Shown piece by piece: positions 11,266-24,842 of a DNA stretch of 64,000 nucleotides. The notes under the pieces are model-generated. The model was given only the letters and a program-made list of their open reading frames with translations. It had not been told where the DNA came from and made no database searches. The DNA comes from Corythucha ciliata. Lineage: Eukaryota > Arthropoda > Insecta > Hemiptera > Tingidae. The stretch spans positions 23,684,001 to 23,748,000 of the forward strand of contig CM075937.1 in NCBI GenBank assembly GCA_038030265.1, written 5' to 3'. The position numbers and the translations under genes were made by a program. Numbering within the stretch: position 1 is the stretch's first letter; every line of letters starts with the position of its first letter.

Positions 11266-13650
11266 TACTAGCCTACTTAGTGTAGGATGTGTGGCCATAT
11301 TATGCCAGACTATCAGAAGTTGGAGCTTTATAATGATTTTTATATAAACCCTACATTCCAGCGAATGATGAACTGACAATGTCAAGATCCCCGTCCTCAA
11401 TTTAGTTATAGTTGAACCACATTCTAATGACACTAAAAAGTCAATGAAACCAATTTGTCTAACATGTGATACGGTTCGTGTCCATCTGGAAATTTTGTTA
11501 AAAAATTCCATTAGGCCCTCCACACACGGGTCATCTCGTTTTCGGCTCGAACTTTGTCGTCTTGCTCGAACTTTGTGATTTTCGCATCTGTGAAATTAGG
11601 GTGTCTAGAAAAATAAACATTTTTTAAAATTCTTCATGAGTCTTCAAGCTGTGTTTCGCTATGTTGCAGTAATCCAAGGTGAAAGATGAGTGTTCCTGCA
11701 TGTTATATATTCCACATCTACAATATCCACGAATTAATCAGTACGAATGATTTAAGGGGGTCAATTGTGAATCTGCGTTAAGAAGGCAGAGGAGTAGCGT
11801 TAAATCCAACGATTTTGTTGAGAACAACTGTGTTGGGTCATATTATATTGTGCACAACCTTACCTTAAGCAGCCCGTACACGTACAATATTATTGCGCAA
11901 ACTAGTTTATTTTTTAGTTTATTTTTTTAATTCGAATCACCCAAGAAGCCCAATAGTCTATGAGCCCATGCAGTATGAAACATCCGGGTTATTTGATCCT
12001 GCACCTGCACAGGACGTTTTTCTGGTCTAGGAGATAACATTTCTGAGATCACCAGTAATTTTCCGTGGGACAGGGGCTCACAGCAGAGCTAGCTGTTGGC
12101 AAACTTTGCCTTTGGGTGGTTTGAAAACGACTGACGAGAGTAAAAATTCGTTTCCCACGACCAATACGTTACGAAAACAACAACGCCATCCAATTTCATG
12201 GTAGATAGCGCCATGAGCGAACTTTAAAAATGTGAAATTTCGAGGCTTACTAAGCAGCCAGGGCTTCATTCGAAATTGGAAGGCGATGGTGGTTTTCTAG
12301 TTTATTGTTTGCGAAGAACCAATTTTTACACTTGCCGGCCGTTTTCAAGCAGCCCAAAGGTGTGTTTGCCAACAGCTAGCTCTGCTGTGAGCCCCTATCC
12401 TACGGAAAATGTCTGGCGATCTCAGAAGTGTCATCTCCTACACTTGACCATAAAAAACGTCCTGCGCAGGTGCCAGACACGATCAAATGACCCGGATTTT
12501 TCATACAGTGGGCTCCCGGACTACAATTGACGTAAAAGAAATGTACTCTGAAAAGCTGATATTGGAGAGAAAAAACTTTGAAAATTCCCTACAAATTATG
12601 CCATAACTCGAGAAGTGATCATCCCTCAGACTTAAGATTATTTTTTATCGATTCAACACACAAAACTACATAGGATTAGACACCCCGTTCGTGTAAATTG
12701 GTACACCCCATAAAGGGATGAGATGGCCAACGTCTAGCCTCTCTTAAGAAGATGTCGGCCACCCCGTATCGTTGCGGACTCTTCGAATCCTCAAATAATA
12801 CATCAAAAGAAATTTTTAGAGCCTCTTTTGAAGTTGGGCAGAATTTTTCCAGTGTTCTGTCGTTTTCAATTTTTACATCCCGCAGAAATAAAAATTTACC
12901 TCTATGCTCGGTTGAAAACGAAAACACACGTGATTTCTCGTACCAAAAACGTCGCGTGGTTCGAGAAACGAGAAAGACGAGAGCTCTTCGAGTCCAAGAC
13001 GAGAGCAAAACGACCATATGATAAACTATTTACTACGTATTGATTTAACACTGCGGAGGCGAATTCGCATCGAGTTCAAGCCGAGTACGAGACGACCCGT
13101 GGGTGGAGGGCCTTAGAGTTTGGTCGAGTTAGGTACAGTATAGTCTCTGGGCACACATTTTTGGTCTATTTAAATCAATAGAAAATTGGCTGTTTACTCC
13201 CAATGTTTCGGTCATAACCGTCATTACCTCTCGTCTGGGAGAGAAATCTCCCAGCGAATTTTTAAAAATTTTGAGTGGGGGTTTCATGGCGTCAAAGGGC
13301 TGTTAATGAAATTGATGGTGTGGGGAAGAGGGTGAAGATGTGTTTTCTGAGGGTGAATTTCCAAGACTGTGTGACGTCACTGGCGGATTAAAGATGAAGC
13401 TCCAAGCACTTGATATCCAAATGAATATTTGGCTCGTATCAATCCAAAATCAATTACGCCTCTTATTACTTCTCATGTTCCATACCAAATCGACGATGGA
13501 AGACAGGACTTGATTTGTAAGGCCAAGAATGTCTAAAAACTGTCAGTTCATCATTAGCTGGAATGTTTATAAAAAAATCATTATACTGCTCCAACTTCTG
13601 ATAATCTGGCATTTATGACCACACATCCTGCACTAAGATTAAATACAAGT
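11266..13650. repeat. nested inverted-repeat block
   Basis: Three nested inversions. The outer pair is about 11280-11395 against 13530-13640 (ggatgtgtgg..atta..ccaga..tatcagaagttggagc on one side, the complement on the other). The middle pair is 11513-11560 against 13070-13112 (aggccctccacacacggg / cccgtgggtggagggcct, hAT-style tips). The inner palindrome is listed separately. No transposase. The arrangement looks like successive insertions of elements into each other. Confidence 0.6.
11957..12514. mobile_element. 558-bp palindromic element
   Basis: Left arm about 11957-12131 and right arm about 12330-12514 are inverted copies: 'agcccatgcagtatgaaa', 'cacctgc.caggacgtttt', 'ggagat.acattctgagatc', 'ggggctcacagcagagctag', 'ctgttggcaaac'. 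A related copy of the right half is at 50630-50940. No coding frame. Confidence 0.75.
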
Positions 13651-16600
13651 TTCTTTAGTTTTTCGGATGTGCGGTAGAGAAGGATTTGACTCTCCCCCCC
13701 CCCTCATAGAGATTTCTGCCCCGGGCCCTAATAGGTGTAGGTCGGCCACTTCTTTTAGGGGCCTTTTTAAGATCCCAAAGGACCATAGGGCTACAAACTG
13801 TAAAATAGTACCGTCCTGCCTAAAGAAGGATCTCTGGTCACCCTAGAAGAAGAACTTCTGGTCACCATATACTAACATTATGGGCCAGTAAGTTTGGAGG
13901 AAACAAAACGAGAAGTACATAGTGGCGTGATCGCCCTTCCAAAAGTCAGTACCAACTGAATGTAATCCCCGCCCCCTAATTCTATTTAATACCTAAATAT
14001 GTATGAATTTCCCGCGGTACATGGCTAAAACCCGTAGTATTTTGGCGTATTTTCACAAAAGGGACGAGGAAAAAAAAATTGATCCTATCATACCCGCACG
14101 ACACAAATGTTATGAAGGGGAAAAGCATAACCTAATATCCCCAAGAGCCTCACAAAAAGTGATGGGGTGAACTTAGCTACGTCGTAAGGAAGCGTTATGT
14201 TTAAAGACTCCGACCTGCCGTGGCGATGTCGGAGGGAGGGGGATCCTTGGTGTCAGGTATGTGCAAAAGGTGACAACAAAATCGCATCTGCTAGCCATTA
14301 TTAAAACGAGGTCGTAAAAGAGTGTGTAGGGGTCTGATGGTGTGAGAGGGAAGGGAGGGCGCTGCAAGGATGAAAATGTGATGGTAGACAGAGGCATAAG
14401 TATGGTGAAAGAGAGTTGGAGGATGGGAGCCTCTTTGCGAAATCCTCGTGGGGGTAACCCTTTATTCCTATCGCAGACTGTAAAGTAAGGCAGTTTTCTT
14501 CCAAAACGGCCACGAAATAGCTCTCTTGTTTGCATGTTTACTGCTTCACCAAAAATACCTCGAGGCGCGTTGTAATATGTTTCACGAAAACGTCTTTTTA
14601 AACTGCAATAAATACCATTTAAGTAGTCATTAATTCCGTAGTAAAAAAAACTCCGAGTCATTCTAGTTAAGCACAAAAGGATAGCCTTCAAAGTAGTTTC
14701 AGTCTGTTTGATGCCTTCCAAGTCCTACCCCCCCCCCTTTTACTCATCAACCCACTACTTTGGCCGTCTCGTTTAAATATTTGCTTTCTCCTGTACGAGA
14801 ATATAGGAGGAAGATAAGGGGAATCCCAATCTCAAGTCTAGCAGGGCCTCCCCAAACGGTGAAAGAGGTCGGTCACATGAATGATTCACCTTTACTCTAA
14901 GCTTACTCGACTCCTGTGCATAGCTAATGTTAATTGATACAACAAAAAGGTTGATAAATAAGTAATTTGAGATCAGAGCCCGAGGGGAGGGGTTGTAGTG
15001 GGAAGTAAGTAGAAGAGAAAAAAAAGTAAAAAAGTGCTTGCTCCTCGCTTCAGGGGCTGGAAAAAAGAAGTAAAAGAACCGGTCTTAGTAGGAACGTATA
15101 AAAAATTCAAAGATGTAAACATTTTGCTGGAAGGCTTCTAACGTGTTTTACTCTTACTTAAGTTTCTAAATCAGTTCCCCTTATTGGTCTTCTTTTCTTT
15201 CTATCATCGCTTGCTTTCCTACATTTCTGTTTTTTTCGTAATAATTTGACGACGATTCTCTGAGCCACGCTCAGAAAAACTCGAGGAAATCAGGGGAAAT
15301 AAGAATTGAAGGAGTGAAGTCCAGTTAAAACTTCTCAGCTTCTGTTCCCCACGAAGCGTCGTCCCCTGGGATCATAAGAACTTGGACACACGAAAGTGTT
15401 TGGAAGGGCGGGCGGGGGTGATTGGTTGAGGGTTAGAATGACGGAGCGAGGGAACTGGAAGAGCCCCTCCAGTCAGTCCCTTGGAACCAGTCAGTCCCTT
15501 GGAATAAGAAATTGTTACACGCTTTCCCCTCACACTCCCACTCTCTCTCTTTCTCATTCTTTCGAAAATGTTAGTATTTACCATAAATCATCTTTTTTGG
15601 GTGGAAAAAGAAAAACGCTCCCTGAATTATTACATTTCTCCCCGCTCCCGCCTAGTCCAATAGTCCGAAGTTCCAACCCCCAAGAGGAACGGCGGAAAGC
15701 GTGATGTGGCTGACCAACGCTTTTAGAATTATTACACGTTTTTCTGGGCGAATAAAAAAATATGTCTGGAAGTCTCAAAACCCCGGTAGGTATCGTTGTG
15801 AGGAGATAAACACACGGCACGTACGCACTGTCGGGTAGACTGGGAGGCAGACCTTTAATACAATTATTACGGAAGAAGAACAAAAAAAATATAATGTTCG
15901 TGATTGTCATACAAAAAACATGTAAAATTGGCATTTGCCCTCCTTTCGAAATATCAATTTTCAATTCTCTTTTGAGCGTATCAAACTCACGTGGTATGCT
16001 TGTTGAGATGTGCTTGAATAGCCAGGCTTCGGCTTCTATGAGCTGGTACGTAGCCCCCCCCCCCCAACCAATGTTAAAACCTGGGTATTCGGTCCTTCCT
16101 TAAAAGAGGACCTCTCGTGCAAGGCTATATCACTCCTAGCTTTTGTCCGAACTAGATTGCCCTTTCGTAAACTAGTTAACACCAACAAGAAATGCCCAAT
16201 ACGAGCTTGATATCACATCATCGGATTCGAAGCGGTGTGAGGGGGGGGGGTTATTAGCATTCACACGGGACTCCTCTCATAGGGCAATTTAACTTCTCCA
16301 ATTGCCCCGTTTGTTATCGACTTCGTGTACTAACTCACTTTCTGTTTGAAAAGGTAGAGGGTGAGAGAGTCAGAGTGAATTGACAAATGAAGAGAGAGAA
16401 CGCAGCAACAGAGTAATATTATTCGAAGATTATAAATTAAAATACCTTTCTATCCCCCCGCGTATACCCATCCTTTTTTACATTTATACCGCTTCGGGGC
16501 CCTCTTAATTGATTTTAAATCCCACAAGCTTTTGTGGAAAATCAATTACAGAATGGATTTCACCTCTAATAAAAGTGCCTCCGAACTGTTTTAAATCGCT

Positions 16601-19600
16601 TTGGAAAACAAAACCTCGGGCGCCCATAAATGAAGTAATAAAACCTCATTCTAAACGGGGCTCTTGGGGTAACTGGATTTTCCTGTCACTTTTTCCTCCA
16701 ATCCACGACAAATTCAAATGTCGTTGGGGGGGGGGGGGGAGGTCGTTTCTCTTTTCAACCGCGCCTCTCCCGTCACACCGAATAGTATCGTGAAAAATGG
16801 TCAAGTGCAGTTGCAGCTGTGCAGGTTTTATTCGCTATTTATCAATGCGACTGTTTGTTTTTTTGTGGGTACAAAATGTTTTTTTACGACTCAATGAAAC
16901 GTTTTATAACTGGAAAGACGGCTTGGGTGTACGTGTTTTTATAATTTGTTAATGACTCTCGTGTTCAGTTGGTTCGAATAAATTTAGACTTGCCCCTTAC
17001 CGTCCTCTCTATACCGTTCTTGGAACCCAAGTTAATTTTTGTGGAGAAGGCCAACTTTTGGGCGTTGTATGTTATAATATGGCCTTCCTTTCTTGCCCTT
17101 AATCTACATATCATTTTTGTATGACATTTTTTACGACTGGCAATCTTTCTTTTCTTGCTTTTCTTCTTCTCTCCCCGTTCTTCACCCTCTGCGTTTTCCT
17201 CCAAATAAATCCTAATTATAAAAACTCACGTCTTTTTGGCCCAGCCCTCCCTCCCCTCCAACCTCTTCCAGGCCCTCTAAGCGTTCGACCATCTCTCTTC
17301 CGAAAAAAAAAGTTGGATTATTTCCCAAGGGTCACCTACAAGCTGTTCACCCCTCTCATTTCCTCCGTTTTGAGCCCCCACCCAAAACTCACCAACCCCT
17401 TTTGTTCCCGGGCGTGGCTAAAAAAAAAAAAAAATAACCCTGGCCCAAAGATAAAATTCTCCCTCCTGGACCCCTCCAGCGTGGAAAACTCAAAAGTGGC
17501 AAGATCCCCCTGAAGCGTTAATTGTTCTCTGTAGAGTCGGGGGGGGGGGGGTCAACGGTTGAGGAGTGAGAGGGAGTGAGGAGACTTCATGAATCCTTTA
17601 AAAGTAGTGACAAATCTCAGTTTTAATCCCCGGGCTTTGACCCTCCCCGGGTATATTTTACGTTAATTTTTCGACTTTTCTGGGAGGGATGGAAATTTGT
17701 AGGGTGGGCAAGGGGCTTGAGAAGGAAGAACCGCGTGTCGATGTTGGCATGATCCATTTTACTCTCGCCACCCTTTAATAACTTTTATACCCTCGAATAA
17801 CTTTTTTTGTGTGCGTTTGAAACCGACTGAAATGTCATCCATCCTTCTTTGGCTGGGAAGGCTTTGGTATGTTGTCTCTCCAACAAGACAGGTAGCTTCT
17901 GTCTGCTGAAGAAGAAAAAGACTATTTCTGTTGTTATGATGGATGTTCGTTCAAAGCGGTCACTATTTTTGACAAAGTCGATGAAAAATGATCTGCTGGT
18001 CGTTGCTGGCGTTTTCGACGGACAAACAAACAATACTCCTGTTATTATTTGTTCTTTTTCTTATTCGAAGGAGGATTTATAAACGTCAAGAAATGACAAG
18101 GGAGAGTTTTAGGAAGGGCTTCGCAACATTTGAAACAGTGTGTGTTTTAAGGTTCGTGGAGTGTTGCGACTGCTTGACTCGGAATTATTATTAACACCCC
18201 TTTCTCGGAACTAAATGGTTGGAATAATCTTCTTCGAGTCAAGCGCTTGGACGTGCGGGACTTAATTAAACGTTGATTGGGTGGAGTACCTGTCTCTTCT
18301 GCCTCCTGTGCTACTGTTCCCTTCCCTGTCTTCTTTGTCTACAGTGGACTCACTGGTCAACTTAATGACCCTTGGGAAATGTGGTTTGGTTGAAGGCAAT
18401 TCACAGTGCCCTGAAGTGTGGTTGTGAGAGGTTCAATTTCTTACCTTCACCCCCATGGTGCCCTCTATTGCCGTAGGGAAATAGTAAATCGATTCATATT
18501 CCCCTCAAATGAGGTACTTTTGAACGGATAATTAATATTAGGTGTAGTGCTAATCTCGGTGGATTAAAAAACCCTCACTATTAGTTGAAAGAAAGGGGAG
18601 GGGCAAATCTCTAGCGATAAACTTGAAACAAGGATTATTATAATTCCACGCATCGCTTACCCCTTTTGTAAGCTCTCAGCTCGAAAATCCTCGCTCTTCC
18701 TTCACCCTCCCAACACGCCTCCACCTTCTCACGGAGTCGAAACCATAAAATGCTAACAGGAACACCACCCCTCTTCACCGCTGCACCATAGGCCCAGGCC
18801 CAGGGAGCTGTAATATGATAATAGAAGCGGCTTGTTTTAAATTAATGCGAAGCATGTGTGTGTGTGTATTGCCGGTAGGAAAGTGCATTGCACCCAGGGG
18901 AGTCCCCTGTCAATGTTACCGATGTTCAACGATAACAACCTCCAAAAGAGCTTTACCACCATTCGCCTACCCCCTCCTCTAACCCTCACCATGATGGTTA
19001 CTTGTGTTCATCAAACTACATGGACCTCGTTTCGTTTGTTATAAACGAAGGGAAAAAACAGGAGGGGGAAGAGCTATACGGATGTGACTGGCAATTCACA
19101 CCTATACGTGGAAGTTGAAACATGGGAATAAATTGGCGTTATAGACACCGGGGGAGTGAGGCGGGGTGAATAGCGAATAAGCGTGAAAATATTCAAGCAG
19201 TGATTGAACCCCCGTGGAATGAGTGATTCTCGCAGTCGTCACTCGTCAGGCTCGGTATAGCATGAGCGAAAATGGCGAATTCAGGAAGCCGCATAAGTCC
19301 CGGATATCTTCATTGGATCGTCATTGGTCGGTGGCCCAACAAGGTCCGCCGCAGAGCATTTGATAGGTTTTACCCGGTCAGACGGTGAGAATAACCGGGG
19401 GGGGGGGGGCACTATGACTATGCACCAGCGCTTCTTCTTTTATAGATTAAAAGGCGGTTATTATAAGCCTATCTGGCATATTGATAAACGCATCTCCCTG
19501 CCCCCCCCCCCGTCACACGTTATCATTTCTCAAGAGAGTGACTCGCCAACGTGTTTCTAATATTAAGCGCTTAATTGATAGAAAAGACAGCGAGAGTGAG

Positions 19601-20968
19601 CCGAGAGCCCTCTCACTCGTTCTCTTGCGCCTTTATCCTCGTCTGATCGTTGATTAAAACAAAAGAATTAAGAGAAAATGAACTGATGGGTTGGGGTGAG
19701 AATGTTGGGGCATAATCTCTCTCCCGTTTAAGAGTGTTATTGACTTAATGCTCAATCCAATTTACATACTGGAACAGTCAGCACATACCCCGCCACTTAT
19801 ACGGCAGGTTCAGGCACCGCGAACCTGCTCGCCAAATAACCTCACCAATGAATTTTGAGAATTGTGAAAAAAATTTATTTGTTAATTACTAGAAGGCCAT
19901 CGTCTCTGAACATGTGCTTAAACTCTCCCCTCACCTTAGTACATTTGCATTCACACGCACCCAACCTCTTCACTAGCATGTCAAAATATTTCGAGCATAA
20001 CAGTCGTTTCTTTTATTTCGCTTCTTTTCCGGGGTTTTCTCGTTTACAATTCTTCGAAAAATGCAAATTCGTTTGTATCGAGGTTTTGTTTGTAATTAAA
20101 ATAATGAAAGGTACGCGAAGGAATCCAATGTTGCTGGCTATATACACGAAATCTTTTGAGAGATAGGATTTTTTATTTTAATGAAAGGTTATAGGAGATA
20201 TTCACGCGTTGGTTGACCCGCAAGCCGTCATTCCGGTTTCTTAAAAATAAATCGCGAATTTGCCGTGTTTGGGACGGAGTGAGGGGAATAATGTTCCAAA
20301 AAAAGTGTTATAAAGTTTAAAAGACGAAATTATTTTAGATAGGGTAGAGTAACGGCGTATTTTGTTTTGTTTTACGTCGTAAAATTTAATTTAATTCAAA
20401 TTACGCAAAAAAGGGAAGAGAAGAACAATAACACTTTATTCATAAACTTGAAAAAGAATTTCGCCAAGGAAAAGGTGGGTGGGATTGTCTTACGAGTAAA
20501 ACTCGCCGTTTTCCTCTCGTGAAGATGAACAAGAAGGGGTCCAAGAGATCTTCATAACAACCTTCCCAAGTCCGATCATTGCACGCTTGGGACTCGCTAC
20601 CCGACTGCTCCTCCCCGGCAACCCACGCACCATCTTTATATCAAGTCCCTTCACGAAGGGAAGTGACAAATGTACGGCGTCCAACTTTGAATTAGTTGCC
20701 AGGATATCATCTTTTTCTTCTTTCGTTATTCCCCTAGTCTACCACTTCTTCATCATCCCCTCCTTCCCTGCCAAAACGACCACTTATATTCAAAAAAGGA
20801 AAATAAAAGATCCGTCAAGAGAAAAAAACAGAGCCCGTAGAGTAATTGAGTAATTTACTGCTGACAAAGTATCGCTTTATCTCCTGTTTACGAATGGACC
20901 ACCCAGTAATTCCCCACCACCCATCATACCCTCTTATACTGTGAAGTTTTCCTATTTTTACGTACACA
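13651..20968. other. long non-coding region with homopolymers
   Basis: 7.3 kb in which I find no exon, RNA gene or transposon end. It contains pyrimidine-rich tracts (17150-17480), G-runs (16726-16739, 17540-17551, 19399-19410), C-runs (16056-16065, 19501-19512) and a small 18-bp tandem duplication (cagtcagtcccttggaa, about 15470-15505). Long open frames, such as the 182-codon one on the minus strand at 14173-14721, show no domain and no splice context. The region could be intergenic or part of a very long intron. Confidence 0.45.
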
Positions 20969-21420
20969 CGCAAGGCCGTCTTTACTGGAGTTGGGGCCCC
21001 GGGCCTGAAATAACATTGGGCCCCCTCTGTGTTTCAAATTATTTCACAAAAGTAACTACTTTGCTTAAAAAACGTATGCACTGTAATGTTCGGGTGAAGA
21101 GATAGGGATTTAAAGTCAATTTTCCCAATTTTTGAGAAATATCGATATAAAATTCAGCCACTTTCCTGACCACGTCTTTTTTCACTTTTATCTGTGAACA
21201 ATGGGCGTAGTTCAGAGGGGTGGCAGGAGGGTAGTTACCCTCCACTAGACTCGAAATTGAAGCTGCAGTGGGGCAATTGCCCACTCATAGATAATGCCAT
21301 CAAAAAGTACAAATCATACAGAGTCACCCAGTCACCACTGATTTTGTGGGGTTTCCTAAATCAAAGGATTTTTCTCGCAAAAAATACATTTTCGTGGGCC
21401 TGCCTCCCGAATTTTGCCCA

Positions 21421-21422
<2 letters not shown>

Positions 21423-21471
<49 letters not shown>
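21423..21471. repeat. 49-base A-run
   Basis: Uninterrupted adenines after 'ttgcccact', at the start of degenerate array B. Slippage-prone; exact length is uncertain in any assembly. Confidence 0.9.
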
Positions 21472-21473
<2 letters not shown>

Positions 21474-21479
21474 ATAATT

Positions 21480-22870
21480 TCGCTCTGGCCCACAGCACCA
21501 AATTTCGCGGTTGTTTTCTTGCTTAAAAACCATTTTTTGCGGCTGCTTGTTGCTGAAAAAACAATTTTACGAGGTTACCTCATTCAAAACCACTTACGTG
21601 ATTTTATTACACTAATCAAAGCCTTTCCGAGATTCTGGCTCATTAAAACGTAAACTCCGTGCGATTTGCTCGCTATTTTATGAAGGGCCTTGGCTCACTA
21701 AAACGCTAATTTCGTGGTGTTTTCTCGCTGAAGCACTAAATCCCTAATTTCATGAGTTTTGGGCTTGCTGAAATGTAAATTTCGCGGCGTTGGCTCATTG
21801 AAATGATCTATTTCACAGATTTTGCTCTCTGAAAAACATTATTGTTGAATTCAAAACCCGTAAAAAGCCCTAGCTCCGAAAACCCCAATTTGATGAGCCA
21901 CATCATCACCAGTTTTCATGCGATTTCCTTATAAAAGCTGTCTTTTCCTAAGATCGACGCTTGATGAATGATTGAACTACGCGAATTGAATTAGTTGCAT
22001 GAATGAATGAATTGCGCGTATTGAATGAATTACTCGATTGTTGAAAGGTGTAAATACACAGTTTACACAGGACTGCGCTGACAGGGACCCATTCGTCTGT
22101 ACGGCGGACGAGTCCAGTCTGGCGGGCTAAATTACCGCACTTATACCGTCCCAGTCTCAGGAGACGAAAATTCTTCTTGAAAACTATCTTGGGGAAAATT
22201 TTGTTAGTTATTGGACGGAAAATCCTCAATAGAATTTAACGACAGTTTTACGGCAGAGATGGTTTGACGGTTAACGATCCTTTATCTGCGCTTATTCAGT
22301 TTCTAATGGGGTCGAATTGTCGATTTCTCGCGCCGGATGCACCAGAATTATGTTCTCACGTGAAGCTGCCCACCCCCTGGATCAAAGGCTGGCTACGCCC
22401 CTGCAATAAACTAGCGATTTTTCCTTTTTTAGCCAAAAATGAGCGTTTTCCTAAAGTATCCTCTAACTGGCGTTTTCTCTTTTTCAGCTGTGAATAAGCG
22501 CTTTTCACACATTTTAGTCAACGATATGAGTTTTTTCGATTTTAGACGCGAATTAGCAATTTCTTTCGCTTTAGCACTTCGAATCAGCACTTTCTTTCAG
22601 CCACAAAGTGGCCGTTGGAAACCGTGAATGTTTTGTCAATTCTGGCTGTGAATGAGCGTTTTTTCTTGATTTTAGCCGTGAATTCGTGATGCTCTATTTT
22701 AGCCCCGAATCAGCGTTTTTTTGTTTTGTTTTTTTTTTTTTTACCAATTTTATCTGCGGAAGGGCCCATATTCTCAATTTCAGCCAATAATTAGCGCTTT
22801 TTCTCAATTTTAACCGAAAATCTGGGTTTGTCACTATTTTGACCGCGAATTAGCTATTAGCCCCCCCCCC
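21480..22870. repeat. degenerate short-period array B
   Basis: The first part (21480-21900) repeats variants of 'gctcactaaaacgctaatttcgtgg' every 33-40 bp. The second part (22410-22860) repeats variants of 'tttttagccgtgaattagcgttttt', the complement of the theme in array A. Unit-to-unit identity is low, as expected for a very old tandem array. Confidence 0.6.
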
Positions 22871-23111
22871 CCCACTAAAACATTCGGGCTCATAAAATGA
22901 AAACTTTTATCTGAGGCTTGATTATGGTTGCCAACCAATAGAAGATAAGTATCTTTGCTCCCTTATTAGAAAAAAAAAAAAAAAAAATCGGAAGAATCCG
23001 GGCCCCCCCTTGACGCGGGGCCCCAGGCCCAGGCCCGTCGGGCCTCCGCCTAAAGACGTCACTGCGTACTCGCAAACTTATTTGGATAGCATTAGTTTCG
23101 TTCGTTTGTCG

Positions 23112-23205
23112 TTCAGTGAAGTGGTGCAGGTGTAGTTCGAGCAGTCCGGGATTGACGCCATTTTTGAAAAGCAAACGAACGGTTTTCGAGCAGGTGGTTA
23201 ACCCA
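23112..23205. repeat. dispersed repeat flanking the Tc1-like element (left copy)
   Basis: Shares 'gtggtgcaggtgtagttcg', 'agcagtccgggatt', 'acgccattt' and 'gcaaacgaacg' with 25448-25530. An internal hairpin pairs cgttcgtttg (about 23098) with caaacgaacg (about 23172). Confidence 0.7.
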
Positions 23206-23219
23206 TAGAGATAGTATAA

Positions 23220-24842
23220 CTATACTGCGTTCATCGTAAGAGTGAACGCTGTTGGCGCAGGTGGGTGGTTCCCCACGGTTTAGGAGGGAAATTTTACGCG
23301 AAAGACGGGCTTGGGTCTACTGCAAGCCAAAAAGATGACAACTATGTTGGGAACTCTCTACGCTCTCTACTCCTACAGCTCCTCGAGCTCTCTACTTTTA
23401 CAGCCCCTTGAGCTTTCAGTTTTTCACTTTTAGAACCAACAAACTTTGCGTTCGCACCCGTGCATTCTTTGATTGAGTTGCTTATAGGTCGGATACAAAA
23501 ATTACAGCAAAGAGTCAATTTATTCACGAGAATGTCTTCATTTTTTTCACATATACATATTATGTTTTTCTGATACGCTTATATTTTTTGTTATAGTTAT
23601 CGCCGCTAGGCGTTACAACGTCGTAATAAAACACGCAAACATTAATTATAAAAGTAGGCGACATTCATCCAAAATTAAGGAACATTGATGACTAGAAGTT
23701 TTTTATTTTATTTTTATTTAATATTTTAGTTAGTCGTCGTCACTTTTTGAACTTTCGCCAGCGCTGTCATCTCTTTTGATGAGCCGCGGTAAGTCGTCAG
23801 TCAATTTGTCCAAGATATCGTCAGTCTCCCATAATTTGTTTTTTTCCACGATGACATGTTTGACGAAGTTCCACCAGTTTTCTGCTGTGACCCTCTCAAT
23901 GCCTTCTTCGAGAAGCTTCTTCACATCATACAATTTGAAAGAAGTATTATTTTTCTTGACGTGTCCCTTGACCATTGCCCATGCCAGCTCTATTGGGTTT
24001 AGCTCGCAATGGTAAGGTGGAAGTCTTAGGACAGTCTTGTCATGTTGTTCTGCAACCTCGTCGACAATATACCTCTCGTAGTCCCCTTTCAACTGTTTGG
24101 TAAGTTCCAGGAGTTCTGGCTTCAACATAGTAGCACCTGCTTCTTGACCCTTGCTTGTAATCCACTCCATGATTGCTGCTTTTTTCCACGATGAGTTTAG
24201 TATTTTCTCAGCTTTCATTGAGTGATAAGGAGCGTTGTCCATGACAATCACGGCGTTGTTCTCCAGCAGAGGAAGAGTTGTTGTAAACCATTCCAGAAAG
24301 TTATCGCAATTCATTTCGTCGTGGTAGTCAGACAAATTTTTTTTTTAAGACAATTTCGTCTTCTTGTACGAAAACACCGTCCATTGTCAAATAGAGTCTA
24401 TGCAACTTGATTCCGGATGTGCTAATTGCGTAAAGGATGCAGGAAAAACGAGAAAAATTTCCGAAGAACAGGTAAGTAGGAAAAACGAAACGGAATTGAA
24501 AGATCGGGATAATCGGAGAAAATAAAAACGAAAAAATGACAAGGAAAAGTTAGACAAGCTAACAGAGGGAGCGTCCTGAAAAGGACGTTTGAAATAATCA
24601 GGAAAGTCAGGAAGTCAGAAATAATAAAAAAGGAAATCACACAAACGCACCAGAACACAGCTTAATAGCAAGTGAAACAAAGAAAAGACTTCATAAGTCC
24701 TCCTCAAGTTAGTTTCTAGATTAGTTGTGCACAGACCGAGAGGTCCGGTTACAATGAAGAGGGAAAAAAAGTAGGAGGAGCCTGCGTGAAAATAACGAAA
24801 ATGGGTTCAAGAGCGTTCACTCTTACGATGAACACAGTATAG
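23220..24842 (-). mobile_element. Tc1/mariner-like (IS630 superfamily) DNA transposon
   Basis: Terminal inverted repeats of 30 bp at 23220-23249 and 24813-24842 match at 29 of 30 positions (tip ctatactg, then gttcatcgtaag and agtgaacgc). The 1.62 kb length is usual for the superfamily. The transposase frame is on the minus strand. Its N-terminal half cannot be read in the space left (24340-24780), which is A/G-rich. The nearly identical ends suggest fairly recent movement despite the broken gene, presumably with a transposase supplied elsewhere. Confidence 0.8.
23730..24335 (-). pseudogene. Tc1/mariner-like transposase, C-terminal half
   Basis: A 201-residue frame covering the end of a DDE-type transposase. 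Visible are the second catalytic aspartate in VIVMDNAPYHS and the third acidic residue in CELNPIELAW, followed by the usual helical tail and an acidic Ser/Asp-rich end. The frame opens with SDYHDEMN, a conserved lead-in of this family, but upstream the frame is closed by TAA at a 10-base A-run. The neighbouring frame carries plausible earlier residues (DGVFVQEDEIV), so a frameshift in the A-run is likely. The DNA-binding domain and the first catalytic aspartate are not found. The enzyme would cut and paste DNA at TA sites; this copy should be inactive. Confidence 0.85.

Larger units (their letters stand above)
20969..23065. mobile_element. hAT-like composite with degenerate interior
   Basis: The left edge (aaggccgtctttactgg, then ggggccccgggcctg) and the right edge read on the other strand (cagtgacgtctttaggcgg, then aggcccgacgggcct ... 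ggggcccc) are similar inverted termini of a style common in non-autonomous DNA transposons. The interior has no transposase: it is a 49-base A-run, degenerate arrays, a 22150-22405 segment also found near 54320-54600, and a C-run. Edges are approximate and no target duplication was confirmed. Confidence 0.5.

Noticed and set aside
14173..14721. 182-codon open frame on the minus strand
   Set aside because: No domain, odd composition, no splice or promoter context; expected by chance in a region this long.
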